A stretch of 64,000 nucleotides of DNA from TMP-86 sp046347195 (GTDB lineage Bacteria > Pseudomonadota > Gammaproteobacteria > Steroidobacterales > Steroidobacteraceae), in NCBI GenBank assembly GCA_046347195.1, contig JAXMGQ010000009.1, forward strand, positions 58,740 through 122,739, given 5' to 3'. The position numbers and the translations under genes were made by a program. Below the pieces are notes generated by a model, which was given only the letters and a program-made list of their open reading frames with translations, had not been told where the DNA came from and did no database searches. Positions 35,766 through 44,195 of this stretch are shown in pieces (the stretch's first letter is position 1; the number at the start of each line of letters is the position of its first letter).

Positions 35766-37144
35766 GCGGAGAACCGGCCACCCGGCTGCAGGAGGACGCG
35801 CTGGGCATCGGTGAATCGGTCGTCATGGGAGTCGCCGGCACCGCGCCAGCCTTCAGCCTGGCGGCCACCACCGCCGCGCTGATCGCCGCCGTCGGGTCGC
35901 TGTCGGCGGGAAGCCTGCTGTATTGCGGCCTGATCATGTTCGGCGTGACTTTCGCCTTCATGCACCTGAACCGGGTCATCGCCAGTGCCGGTGCGTCCTA
36001 CTCCTGGGTGGGGGAGGTGTTCGGTCCGGCCGCCGGCTTCATCGCCGGCTGGTCGCTGCTGGTGTCCTCGGCCGTGTTCATGGTGTCGGGCACCACCCCG
36101 GCCGCCACCGCGACGCTCCTGCTGATCAGTCCTTCCCATGCCGACAAGCCTTGGGCGATCTCGCTGGTGGCGGCGATCTGGCTGGTGCTCGTCAGCCTGA
36201 TCATCGTGCGCGGCATCAAGCCGACGAGCTTCTCGCAGGTGGCCATGACGGTCATCGAGGTCGGCGTGCTGGTGATCCTCATCATCGCGGCGTTCATCGA
36301 ATATGGCGCGCATCCGACGCATCCCATGGCGCTGCGCTCGTTCTACCTCACCGAGTTCACGCCCACGATGTTCGCCACCGGCGCGCTCACGGCGCTGTTC
36401 TTCTTCTGGGGATGGGACGTGACGCTGAACCTCACCGAGGAGACGCGCAACGCGACTCACGCACCCGGGCACAGCGCCGTCTCGGCGATGATCATCGTCT
36501 CGCTGCTGTTCGTCACCTTCGTCATCGCCTGCCAGTTCGTGCTGACCGACCGGGAAATCGCGCAGTCGAGCACCAACGTGGTGTTCGCCCTCGCGCGCAA
36601 GCTCCTGCCCGACCCCTGGAGCTACCTCGCCATCGTCGCGGTGATGGTAAGCACCGTCGGGACGCTCGAGACGCAGATCCTGCAGTTCACGCGCACCATG
36701 TACGCGAAGGGACGCGACGGCGCGCTGCATCCCCGCTACGCGATCCTGCATGCCGAATGGCAGACGCCGTGGGTGGCGACGGCGCTGCTCACGGGCATCG
36801 GCCTTGCGCTGATCTTCCTGTCCTCGCTCATGCCCTCGGTGGGCGAGCTGATCAAGGTGTCGGTCAACGCCATCGGCTTCCAGGTCGCCTGTTACTACAG
36901 CCTGGCGGGTTTCGCCTGCGCCTGGCATTTCCGCCACAGCGCGCTCACCTCGGCGCACCGCTTCGTGTTCCTGTTCGCCTGGCCCGCGTTCTCCGCGCTG
37001 TTCCTGGTGTTCATCGCCGTCTACAGCGTGCCGACCTTCGACCTGGTCACCAACATCGTGGGCATCGGCGGGATCCTCGTCGGCATCGTGCCCTTCCTGC
37101 TGAATCGCCGCCGGCATCGCGCGCTCGCCCGTCCGATGCCGTAG
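35762..37144 (+). CDS. APC-superfamily amino-acid permease
   Basis: This 460-residue inner-membrane protein has about twelve hydrophobic segments. The APC start pattern is present: LGIGESVVMGVAGTAPAFSLAATTAALI, then GASYSWVGEVFGPAAGFIAGW and the helix 6/8 region FFFWGWDVTLNLTEETRN. It probably imports amino acids or amines by proton symport. It is coupled to the LLM gene upstream by ATGA and followed 35 bp later by a small Lrp/AsnC-type ligand-binding protein, which may sense the transported amino acid. Confidence 0.88.
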   Translation: MSGEPATRLQEDALGIGESVVMGVAGTAPAFSLAATTAALIAAVGSLSAGSLLYCGLIMFGVTFAFMHLNRVIASAGASYSWVGEVFGPAAGFIAGWSLLVSSAVFMVSGTTPAATATLLLISPSHADKPWAISLVAAIWLVLVSLIIVRGIKPTSFSQVAMTVIEVGVLVILIIAAFIEYGAHPTHPMALRSFYLTEFTPTMFATGALTALFFFWGWDVTLNLTEETRNATHAPGHSAVSAMIIVSLLFVTFVIACQFVLTDREIAQSSTNVVFALARKLLPDPWSYLAIVAVMVSTVGTLETQILQFTRTMYAKGRDGALHPRYAILHAEWQTPWVATALLTGIGLALIFLSSLMPSVGELIKVSVNAIGFQVACYYSLAGFACAWHFRHSALTSAHRFVFLFAWPAFSALFLVFIAVYSVPTFDLVTNIVGIGGILVGIVPFLLNRRRHRALARPMP

Positions 37145-37179
37145 ACTGGCGGGCGGCAACGGGAACGCGGGAGAGCAGC

Positions 37180-37461
37180 GTGGTCAGCGCAGTGGTCTTG
37201 ATCAATGCGGATGGCGGCCGGGTCAACGATGTGGCCCAGGCGCTGGTGCAGCTTCGCGGTGTGAGCCAGGTGTTCTCGGTGGCCGGGCACTTCGACATCG
37301 TCGCGCTGCTGAACGTGGGTGAGAACGAGGACCTGGCCGACCTCGTGAGCGATGGCATCCGCAAGATCCCGGGGATCCTGAAGACCCAGACGCTGATCGC
37401 CTTCCGCACCTACACGCCGGCTGAGATGGCCGCCGCGTTCAGCATGGGCGTGGAGGACTGA
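37180..37461 (+). CDS. Stand-alone Lrp/AsnC ligand-binding (RAM) domain protein
   Basis: This 93-residue protein has only the effector-binding RAM fold: SAVVLINADGG, then VSQVFSVAGHFDIVALLNV and KIPGILKTQTLIAF. It lacks the N-terminal helix-turn-helix of full Lrp/AsnC regulators. Such proteins oligomerise and bind amino acids; some modulate partner regulators. GTG 37180 is supported by GGAG seven bases upstream. It follows the amino-acid permease at a 35-bp gap, so a transport-linked sensor is likely. Confidence 0.85.
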   Translation: MVSAVVLINADGGRVNDVAQALVQLRGVSQVFSVAGHFDIVALLNVGENEDLADLVSDGIRKIPGILKTQTLIAFRTYTPAEMAAAFSMGVED

Positions 37462-37476
37462 GCGGGCGCCGGCACC

Positions 37477-38364
37477 ATGTCCATGTCACCCACCTCGAGC
37501 GCGCCCGGCACACTGGCCTTCACCTTCGTGAGCGAACTGGCGCGGGAACTGTCGGAGGGCAAGGTCGAACTGCCTGGTTTTCCGCAGGTGTTCGCGCAGG
37601 TCTGCCGCAGCATCGATGACCCCGAGATCACTGCGCAGCGAATGGCGGCCATCGTCGGTGCCGAGCCGGGGCTGGCCGCGCGCCTGCTGGCGGCGGCCAA
37701 TTCCGCGGCGTTCAACCCGGGACATCAGCCGGTGGGAAACCTGCCCGGGGCCATCGTGCGGCTCGGTGCGGCCAATGTGCGCAGCACCACTGCGGCGTTC
37801 GCCGTCGCGCAGCTGCGGTTGTCGTCGGCACTGCAGCCCGTCGAACGCGACCTGCAGGAACTGTGGGAGCGCAGCACGCATGTGGCGGCGATCTGCTACG
37901 TCGTTGCCTCCGCCTCGCACCTGGATCCGGACGAGGCCTTCCTGGCGGGACTCCTGCACGGCATCGGTGAACTGTACGTGCTCGCACGCCTGGCCCAGCG
38001 CGCGGATCTTCTCGCCGGCGGTGGCGAGGTGCAGGCCATCCTCGACTCCTGGCACGCTCCCATCGGCAAGTCCCTGCTCGAGAACTGGTGCTTCCCGCCG
38101 CACATCGTCGAGGCGGTGGAGGAGCAGGACGATGCGGCGCGCCGCCCGCATGCGCAGGCCGATGTGGCCGATGCGCTGGTCTGCGCGAAGGCCTTGCAGG
38201 CGAGCGCGGGCGATGCGCAGCGCATCCAGGCGCTGGTGGCCACGAATCGCGCCTTCCGCCAGCTCAAGCTCGATGCGCCGCGATGTTCCGCGATCCTGGT
38301 CGAGGCCGCCGGCGAGATCAGCGCGCTGCGCAGCGCGCTCGGGGCACCTGCACACGGACAGTAG
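37477..38364 (+). CDS. HDOD-domain signalling protein
   Basis: This 295-residue protein is essentially one HDOD domain: LPGFPQVFAQVCRSIDDPEITAQRMAAIVGAEPGLAARLL, then NLPGAIVRLGAANVRS and DEAFLAGLLHGIGELYVLARL. HDOD proteins are HD-related domains without clear phosphohydrolase activity and act in stress or cell-cycle signalling. No other output domain is present. ATG 37477 and the in-frame ATG 37483 are both plausible. It may be cotranscribed with the RAM gene, 15 bp upstream, but no functional link is evident. Confidence 0.87.
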   Translation: MSMSPTSSAPGTLAFTFVSELARELSEGKVELPGFPQVFAQVCRSIDDPEITAQRMAAIVGAEPGLAARLLAAANSAAFNPGHQPVGNLPGAIVRLGAANVRSTTAAFAVAQLRLSSALQPVERDLQELWERSTHVAAICYVVASASHLDPDEAFLAGLLHGIGELYVLARLAQRADLLAGGGEVQAILDSWHAPIGKSLLENWCFPPHIVEAVEEQDDAARRPHAQADVADALVCAKALQASAGDAQRIQALVATNRAFRQLKLDAPRCSAILVEAAGEISALRSALGAPAHGQ

Positions 38365-38496
38365 CGACCGGAATCGCATCGCGGTGGACACGAAATATAC
38401 CGCGCGATGTGCCAAACCTTCTGCCAGTCTCCTTCATCGAACTTGCCGAAGCGGCGCGGAGGGTGCGCCGCGTCCTGCAACCTGAAGGAGACGACC

Positions 38497-38829
38497 ATGA
38501 AGTCCATACGCAAGGGCGTGCTGCTCGCCGCCGCCGCGGCGATCCCGCTGTCACTGGCTGCCATCGCCGGGGCGCAGGATACGAGGATCCGGGTGTCCTA
38601 CTCCGATCTCGACATCTCCACGCGCAAGGGGCTGGACACGCTCTATGCGCGCATCCACTCCGCAGCGGGCCGATACTGCGAATCGCTGCACCAGCGCACC
38701 GGCTCGCGCATCCTCAGCGGCTATGAAGCCTGCCTCAGCGATGCGGTGAACAACACCGTGCGCTCGATGAACCTGCCCTCGCTGTCGGCGCTGCATGCCG
38801 AGCGGAGCCATTCGCAGCACCGCAGCTGA
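38497..38829 (+). CDS. UrcA-family secreted protein
   Basis: This is a 110-residue protein with a signal peptide (AAAAAIPLSLAAIAGA) and the UrcA core: RVSYSDLDISTRKGLDTLYARIHSAAGRYC with a second Cys at YEACLSDAV, probably disulfide-bonded. The function is unknown; the family is common in alpha- and some gammaproteobacteria. ATG 38497 has GGAG six bases upstream. It stands alone with 132 bp before it. Confidence 0.88.
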   Translation: MKSIRKGVLLAAAAAIPLSLAAIAGAQDTRIRVSYSDLDISTRKGLDTLYARIHSAAGRYCESLHQRTGSRILSGYEACLSDAVNNTVRSMNLPSLSALHAERSHSQHRS

Positions 38830-38870
38830 TCGCGGGGCGGAGCTATCCGGACGGGGCTGGACATGGCAAA

Positions 38871-40673
38871 GTGTCCGGCACCGTGACGGATTCCTCGCCC
38901 GACAACCCGGACGACGCGCTCGAGGTCGACCCCGCCCAGACGGGGCTCGTGCGCCAGATGCGCCTGATGCTGCGCGCGATCCTGGCCTCGCCGGCCGGGC
39001 GCGCGCTCATCTGGCTGTGCGTGGGCACCATCTTCGTGATCGTGGTGACCGCCTACGGCCAGATCCGCCTGAACCGGTGGAACAAGCCGTTCTACGATGC
39101 CATCTCCCGCCGCGACCTCGTCGACTTCTTCTTCCAGCTCGGCGTGTTCTTCCTCATCGCCGGGTGCCTGCTGGTGCTCAACGTCGTGCAACGCTGGCTC
39201 GTCGAGATGCTCAAGCTGAAGATGCGCGAGGGCCTGATCCACGACCTGCTCGATGACTGGATGAAGCCGCGGCGCGCCTTCTGGCTGGCGAACGCGGGCC
39301 AGATCGGCGTGAACCCCGACCAGCGCATGCACGAGGATGCCCGCAAGCTGTGCGAGCTGTCGGCGGATCTGGGCGTGGGATTGCTGCAGGCATCGATCCT
39401 GTTCGGCTCCTTCGCCGGCATCCTGTGGGTGCTGTCCACGGATTTCTCCTTCCGCATCGGCGATGTCGACTACGCGGTCCCGGGGTTCATGCTGTGGGCC
39501 GCGGTGCTGTACGCCGGTGCCGGGTCGGTGATGAGCTACTGGGTGGGCCGCAGCCTCATCGGCCGCAATGCCGACCGGTACGCACGCGAGGCCGATCTTC
39601 GCTTTTCACTGGTGCGCGTGAACGAGCACGTCGATGGCATCGCGCTCGCGGAAGGTGAGCAAGACGAGAAGCGCCGCATCGAACTGCACGTGACGAGCGT
39701 GCTGCAGGCCACGCGCCGCCTGGTGAGGGGACTGACCAACCTGACCTGGGTGACCGCCGGGTTCGGCTGGATCACGCTGGTGGCGCCGATCCTCGTCGCG
39801 GCGCCGCTGTACTTCACCGGCAAGATCTCCTTCGGCGGCCTGATGATGGCCGCCGGCGCCTTCACCCAGGCGCAGTCCTCGCTGCGCTGGTTCGTCGACA
39901 ACTTCAGCGTCATCGCGGACTGGCGCGCAACCCTGCTGCGCGTGGCGACGTTCCGGCTGGCCTTGTCCGAGGTGCGTGAACCGGCCGCGCTGGGCTCGCG
40001 GATCGAGTATGCGGAAGGGGAGGCGGGCCACCTGCGGCTGGAGAAGCTCGAGGTGACCAGTCCGCAGGGCTGCGAGCGTCTCAAGGAGCCCGAGGTCGAG
40101 ATCCGCACCGGGGACCGCGTGCTCATCATCGGTGCGCCGGGCACGGGCAAGGCACAGCTGTTCCGCGCCCTGGCCGGCCTGTGGACCTGGGGCGCCGGCC
40201 GCATCACGCGGCCGCGCGGCGAGCAGATCTTCTACCTGCCGCACGGCTCGCCCTATCTTCCGCGCGGTTCGCTGCGCGAGGTGCTCACCTATCCGGTCAA
40301 GGACCGCGCCTACGAGGACGCGACGCTGTCGCGCGCCCTGCACCGCATCGGCCTCGAGCGGCTGGCGCCCTACCTGGGCGAGACGCGCCGCTGGGATCGC
40401 GAGCTCAGCGCCGATGAGCAGCTGTGCCTGTCCTTCGCGCGCCTGTTGATCCAGCAGCCGCCCTGGGTGCTCATCGACGGTTCCTTCGGGTCGCTGGACG
40501 ATGACGTCACGGAGCGGGTGTTCGACATCCTGGCGAACGAGCTGAAGGGCGCCGGCATCATCCACATCGGCGGGGCGGCCGAGGCGCACGATCCCTTGTA
40601 TTCGCGCGTGCTGCATCTGGTCAAGGTGGAGCGCCGCGCCACTCCGCGTCCACGCCGGGAGCCGGCGCCGTGA
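38871..40673 (+). CDS. SbmA/YddA-type ABC transporter with degenerate ATPase motifs
   Basis: This 600-residue protein fuses an SbmA/BacA-like membrane domain (about residues 40-380; RLNRWNKPFYDAISRRDLVDFF, NPDQRMHEDARKLCELSADLG) to an ATPase domain. Normal members read G-x-G-K-S/T in Walker A; here it is GAPGTGKAQL, with Ala for Ser/Thr. The signature is ELSADEQLCLSFARLL and Walker B is VLIDGSFGSLDD, where the catalytic Glu position is Gly. ATP hydrolysis is therefore doubtful. GTG 38871 lacks a good ribosome-binding site. Its stop overlaps the start of the CocE-like gene (ATGA), so the two are coupled. The cargo is unknown; relatives carry peptides or vitamin B12. Confidence 0.85.
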   Translation: MSGTVTDSSPDNPDDALEVDPAQTGLVRQMRLMLRAILASPAGRALIWLCVGTIFVIVVTAYGQIRLNRWNKPFYDAISRRDLVDFFFQLGVFFLIAGCLLVLNVVQRWLVEMLKLKMREGLIHDLLDDWMKPRRAFWLANAGQIGVNPDQRMHEDARKLCELSADLGVGLLQASILFGSFAGILWVLSTDFSFRIGDVDYAVPGFMLWAAVLYAGAGSVMSYWVGRSLIGRNADRYAREADLRFSLVRVNEHVDGIALAEGEQDEKRRIELHVTSVLQATRRLVRGLTNLTWVTAGFGWITLVAPILVAAPLYFTGKISFGGLMMAAGAFTQAQSSLRWFVDNFSVIADWRATLLRVATFRLALSEVREPAALGSRIEYAEGEAGHLRLEKLEVTSPQGCERLKEPEVEIRTGDRVLIIGAPGTGKAQLFRALAGLWTWGAGRITRPRGEQIFYLPHGSPYLPRGSLREVLTYPVKDRAYEDATLSRALHRIGLERLAPYLGETRRWDRELSADEQLCLSFARLLIQQPPWVLIDGSFGSLDDDVTERVFDILANELKGAGIIHIGGAAEAHDPLYSRVLHLVKVERRATPRPRREPAP

Positions 40674-42919
40674 AGCCCATCGGCGCATGGCTGATCGCAT
40701 TGTCGGGCTTGCTGGCAATGGCCGGCGCTGCGCGGGCGGATGACCTCGAGTTCCACCCGCCACAGCGGGCAGCCGATGCCGCGGCTGTGGAGATCATGCG
40801 CGACCTCGCGGTGCGCGTGGTGCCGGTGTATCAGGACAAGGACGCCACCCGGTTCCTCGCCAATGTCTCGGCCCTGCAGATGGCCGCACGCAACTACACC
40901 GCCGCCACGGCGACCCGCCGCACGCTGCGTGAGCGGCAGCGCGGCAGCGGTGCGCCGCGCGACGCCGGACAGGTGATCCTCGACCTGTACGCACAGGCCC
41001 GCGCGGCGGAAGCCGAACAGCGCCTGGAACTCCAGAAGGGACTGTCCCAGGCCTACCGCGACCAGGTCGCGGGCCTGTCGGACCATGAGGCCTACGAAGT
41101 GTCGGTGTCGCTGCGGATGCCGGTGACGGCATTCGAGGTGTCGCTGCAGGAGGCCTTCGACCGGCAGCGCAGCCGCGACTCCATTGCCATCGACGATGCC
41201 ATCGAGCTGATCTGGATCTACCTCGCCTTCGACGCCCACCGCAGCATGGCGCCGTTCGCGGACGAGCTCACCGCGCAGGATGAGGCGAAGCGCTACCAGG
41301 TGGAACCGGCCGTGGTGCTGCGTGCACCGGGCGGCGCGGGGCTCCGAGTCTCGGTGGTGCGGCCGCACTCGCCGGGGAGCGTGCCGGCCCTGCTCGAATA
41401 CACCCTCGATCCGTCACGGGACTCCACCCGGGAGTGCGCCGCGCACGGGTTCGCGGGCGTGCTCGCGCGGCCCGAGCGGCCGGCGCACGGTCCGTCGCTG
41501 GTTCCCTACGAGCAGGATGGTGAGTTCGCCCGCATCGTGCTGGAGTGGATCGCGAAGCAGCCCTGGAGTGATCATCGCGTCGGCATGTACGGGGATCGCT
41601 ACAGCGGCTTCACCGCCTGGGCGGCCGCGAAGCATCGCCCGGCGGCCCTCGCGGCCATCGCAACCTCCGCCACCACCGCGCCGGGGATCGACTCGCCGAT
41701 GGCGGGCGGCATCTTCCAGAACTCGGCCTACCGATGGTCGCTGTACGTCACCAACACCGAGCCCGGGGCGGTGCACCGCTTCTACGACGATGAGCTGTGG
41801 CGCTCGCTCGACCAGCAGTGGTATCGCAGCGGGCGCCGCTACCGCGACCTCGGCCAGCTGTTCGGCCGCGCGAACCCCGTGTTCACGCGCTGGCTGAACC
41901 ATCCGAGCTACGATGCCTACTGGCAGCGGATGGTGCCGTGGCGCGCGGAGTTCGGGCGCATCGACATCCCGGTGCTCACCATCACCGGGTACTTCGCCGG
42001 CAGCCAGCCGGGGGCGTTGTACTACTTCATGCAACACCGGCGCTTCAATCCCCACGCCGATCACACCCTGCTCATCGGTCCGTACGACGATGCAGCGCTG
42101 CAGCGCGGTCCGCTGCGCCAGTTGCAGGGCTACGAGGTCGATGCGGCGGCGATGGTCGATCTGCGCGAGCTTCGCTACCAGTGGTTCGAACACGTCCTCA
42201 AGGGCGCGGCGAATCCGCCGCTGCTCAAGGATCGCGTCAACTACCAGGTGATGGGTTCGAATGAATGGCGCTCCGCCCCCGATCTTGCGTCGGTGGCGGA
42301 GGGTTCGCGTCGCCTGTACCTCGATCCGGCGCCTTTCGATCACGAGCAGCGCCGGCTGTCGGAGCGCTCGGCGGGCAAGGCCTCGGTCCGCCAGGCCGTC
42401 GACCTGCGCGACCGCGGAGATGCGGCGTGGACCGCGCCCACCGATTTCGTCAGCCGGAGCCTCGCCGCGCGCAATGCGCTGGTGTTCGTCGGCGCCCCAT
42501 TCGGCCAGCCGCGGCGCTTCTCCGGCCAGTTCTCCGGGCGGCTGGATTTCACCACCAACCGGATGGACTTCGACCTGAACATCAGCCTGTTCGAGCTGAC
42601 GCCGGCGGGAGACTACGTGCAGCTCTACAGCCCGACCTACGAGCTGCGCGCGAGCTACGCCCGCGATCGGACGGCGCGGCACCTGCTGCAGGCCGGCGTC
42701 CGGCAACATCTGGCCTTTCGCAGCGAACGGCTCACCAGCCGCCAGTTCCAGGCCGGCAGCCGGCTGGTCATGCTGCTCGGCATCGCGAAGCGTCCGGACC
42801 GGGAGATCAACTACGGCACGGGGAACGATGTGAGCGAGGAGTCGATGGTCGATGCGGACGAGCCGATCCGCGTGCGTTGGTACGGGGACAGCTACATCGA
42901 CGTGCCGGTGGGACGCTGA
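40670..42919 (+). CDS. Secreted CocE/NonD (S15)-like protein lacking the canonical nucleophile
   Basis: This 749-residue protein has a signal peptide (LIALSGLLAMAGAARA), a helical N-terminal part to about residue 200, a CocE/X-Pro dipeptidyl-peptidase-type hydrolase core and a C-terminal jelly roll (GQPRRFSGQFSGRLDF). The nucleophile elbow, usually Gly-x-Ser-Tyr-x-Gly, reads VGMYGDRYSGFTAW: Arg occupies the Ser position. The usual GPW-x-H-G near the catalytic His reads LLIGPYDDAAL with no His. It is probably inactive as a serine hydrolase. It is coupled to the degenerate ABC protein and ends 28 bp inside the convergent MFS gene. Confidence 0.8.
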   Translation: MKPIGAWLIALSGLLAMAGAARADDLEFHPPQRAADAAAVEIMRDLAVRVVPVYQDKDATRFLANVSALQMAARNYTAATATRRTLRERQRGSGAPRDAGQVILDLYAQARAAEAEQRLELQKGLSQAYRDQVAGLSDHEAYEVSVSLRMPVTAFEVSLQEAFDRQRSRDSIAIDDAIELIWIYLAFDAHRSMAPFADELTAQDEAKRYQVEPAVVLRAPGGAGLRVSVVRPHSPGSVPALLEYTLDPSRDSTRECAAHGFAGVLARPERPAHGPSLVPYEQDGEFARIVLEWIAKQPWSDHRVGMYGDRYSGFTAWAAAKHRPAALAAIATSATTAPGIDSPMAGGIFQNSAYRWSLYVTNTEPGAVHRFYDDELWRSLDQQWYRSGRRYRDLGQLFGRANPVFTRWLNHPSYDAYWQRMVPWRAEFGRIDIPVLTITGYFAGSQPGALYYFMQHRRFNPHADHTLLIGPYDDAALQRGPLRQLQGYEVDAAAMVDLRELRYQWFEHVLKGAANPPLLKDRVNYQVMGSNEWRSAPDLASVAEGSRRLYLDPAPFDHEQRRLSERSAGKASVRQAVDLRDRGDAAWTAPTDFVSRSLAARNALVFVGAPFGQPRRFSGQFSGRLDFTTNRMDFDLNISLFELTPAGDYVQLYSPTYELRASYARDRTARHLLQAGVRQHLAFRSERLTSRQFQAGSRLVMLLGIAKRPDREINYGTGNDVSEESMVDADEPIRVRWYGDSYIDVPVGR

Positions 42920-44154
42920 GCCATCCGCGCCGCCGGCAATGCCGCGGCGGCGTCCCAGTCGATGGGCCGCACCCGCGGGATCACCCATCCGAAGCCCACC
43001 AGTCCCAGCAGCGTGATGGCCGCGGCGACCAGGAAGGCTCCCGTGAACTGCCCGCTCAGGTCGATCAGGCGGCCGGTGAACCGGGAGCGAGCACGCCGGC
43101 GAAATTCGCGCACAGGTTCTACATGTCCAGCGGCCGGCGGCTCGCGGTCCGGCGAGTGTCTGCGTGATGGTGCCCAGCGGTGCGCTCCTGCACGCCGAAG
43201 AAGATGCCGGCCAGCAGCAGCAAGGATTGCGGCGCGCGGCGCCAGCGCGCAGGCGGCCATGGCCAGCGCCACCACGGCGATGCCGGTGCCGGCGGCGGAT
43301 TTCAGCACGCGGTTCGCATCGGCTCCCCGCAGGATCAGCCGGTCGCAGATCGCGCCCGTCGCCGGTGCGCTGATCGCCTGCATTGCGTAGACCGCGGCGC
43401 CCAGCATCGCCATCTGCGGGACGCTGAAGCCTTCGTGGCGCACGAGGTAGGTGGGCAGCCACGACAGCATGAAGTAGTAGGCGTAGTTGCCGGCGAAATG
43501 ACCGAGGCTCACGCCCCACAGCGACCGCTCTCGCAGCAGCGATGCATAGCCGACGGCGGGACCGCTGGCGGCCGGCGGGGGCGCGCGCCGCAGGGTCCGC
43601 TGCCAGGGCAGCAGCCACAGCAGCGAAACCGCTCCGAACACGAGAAAGGTGGCGCGCCAGCCCAGCTGCGCCATCAACATTCCGCCCAGCAGGGTGCCGA
43701 GCGCAGGACCGAGTGACTGCCCGGTGGCGATGAAGCCATTGGCGCGACCGCGCTCGGTGATGCTTGCCCGCTGTGCGAGGAGCCGGGCATTGCAGGGGTA
43801 GGACACGCTCTCGCCGATGCCGAGCAAGGCACGCAGCAGCAGCAGCTGGGTGAACCCCGAGGCGAAACCCGTCAGGAACGTCGCCAGCGACCACAATGCA
43901 ACGCCGCCGGCCAGCACGTGGCGCACGTCGAAGCGCTGCGCGAGCCAGCCGGCCAGGGGTTGCAAGGGTGCGTAGGACCAGAAGAAGGCGGAGAACAGCA
44001 GGCCCATCTGCCCGGCGGAGAGACCCAGCTCGGACTGCAGGAGCGGTGCCGCCGTGGCGAGATTCCCGCGGTCGAAGTAGTTGAGGAACACGGCGGCGGA
44101 CAGCAGCCACACCAGGCGGCGCAGCAGCGCAGGATCGGCTGGAGCCGGGTTCAT
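42892..44154 (-). CDS. MFS transporter (sugar-acid/anion:cation symporter type), interior out of frame
   Basis: The N-terminal ~300 residues are a good MFS protein of the galactonate/hexuronate symporter type (LNYFDRGNLATAAPLLQ, LLGIGESVSYPCNARLLAQ, LSWLPTYLVRHEGFS). Between about 43085 and 43215 the open frame becomes an Arg/Pro-rich non-membrane stretch. The expected sequence survives in pieces in the other two frames (LLLAGIFFGVQ, then LGTITQTLAGPRAAGRW, then NLCANFAGVLAPG), with a TAG stop among them. The original frame resumes at FTGRLIDLSGQFTGAF. About four indels are implied. ATG 44154 is used; GTG 44190 is possible. The gene may be non-functional, or the assembly is poor here. Confidence 0.75.
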   Translation of the reverse strand: MNPAPADPALLRRLVWLLSAAVFLNYFDRGNLATAAPLLQSELGLSAGQMGLLFSAFFWSYAPLQPLAGWLAQRFDVRHVLAGGVALWSLATFLTGFASGFTQLLLLRALLGIGESVSYPCNARLLAQRASITERGRANGFIATGQSLGPALGTLLGGMLMAQLGWRATFLVFGAVSLLWLLPWQRTLRRAPPPAASGPAVGYASLLRERSLWGVSLGHFAGNYAYYFMLSWLPTYLVRHEGFSVPQMAMLGAAVYAMQAISAPATGAICDRLILRGADANRVLKSAAGTGIAVVALAMAACALAPRAAILAAAGRHLLRRAGAHRWAPSRRHSPDREPPAAGHVEPVREFRRRARSRFTGRLIDLSGQFTGAFLVAAAITLLGLVGFGWVIPRVRPIDWDAAAALPAARMAQRPTGTSM

Positions 44155-44195
44155 CGTGGAGGCGAGGCCGGCGTGATCCTCGACCGGCACCAGCG

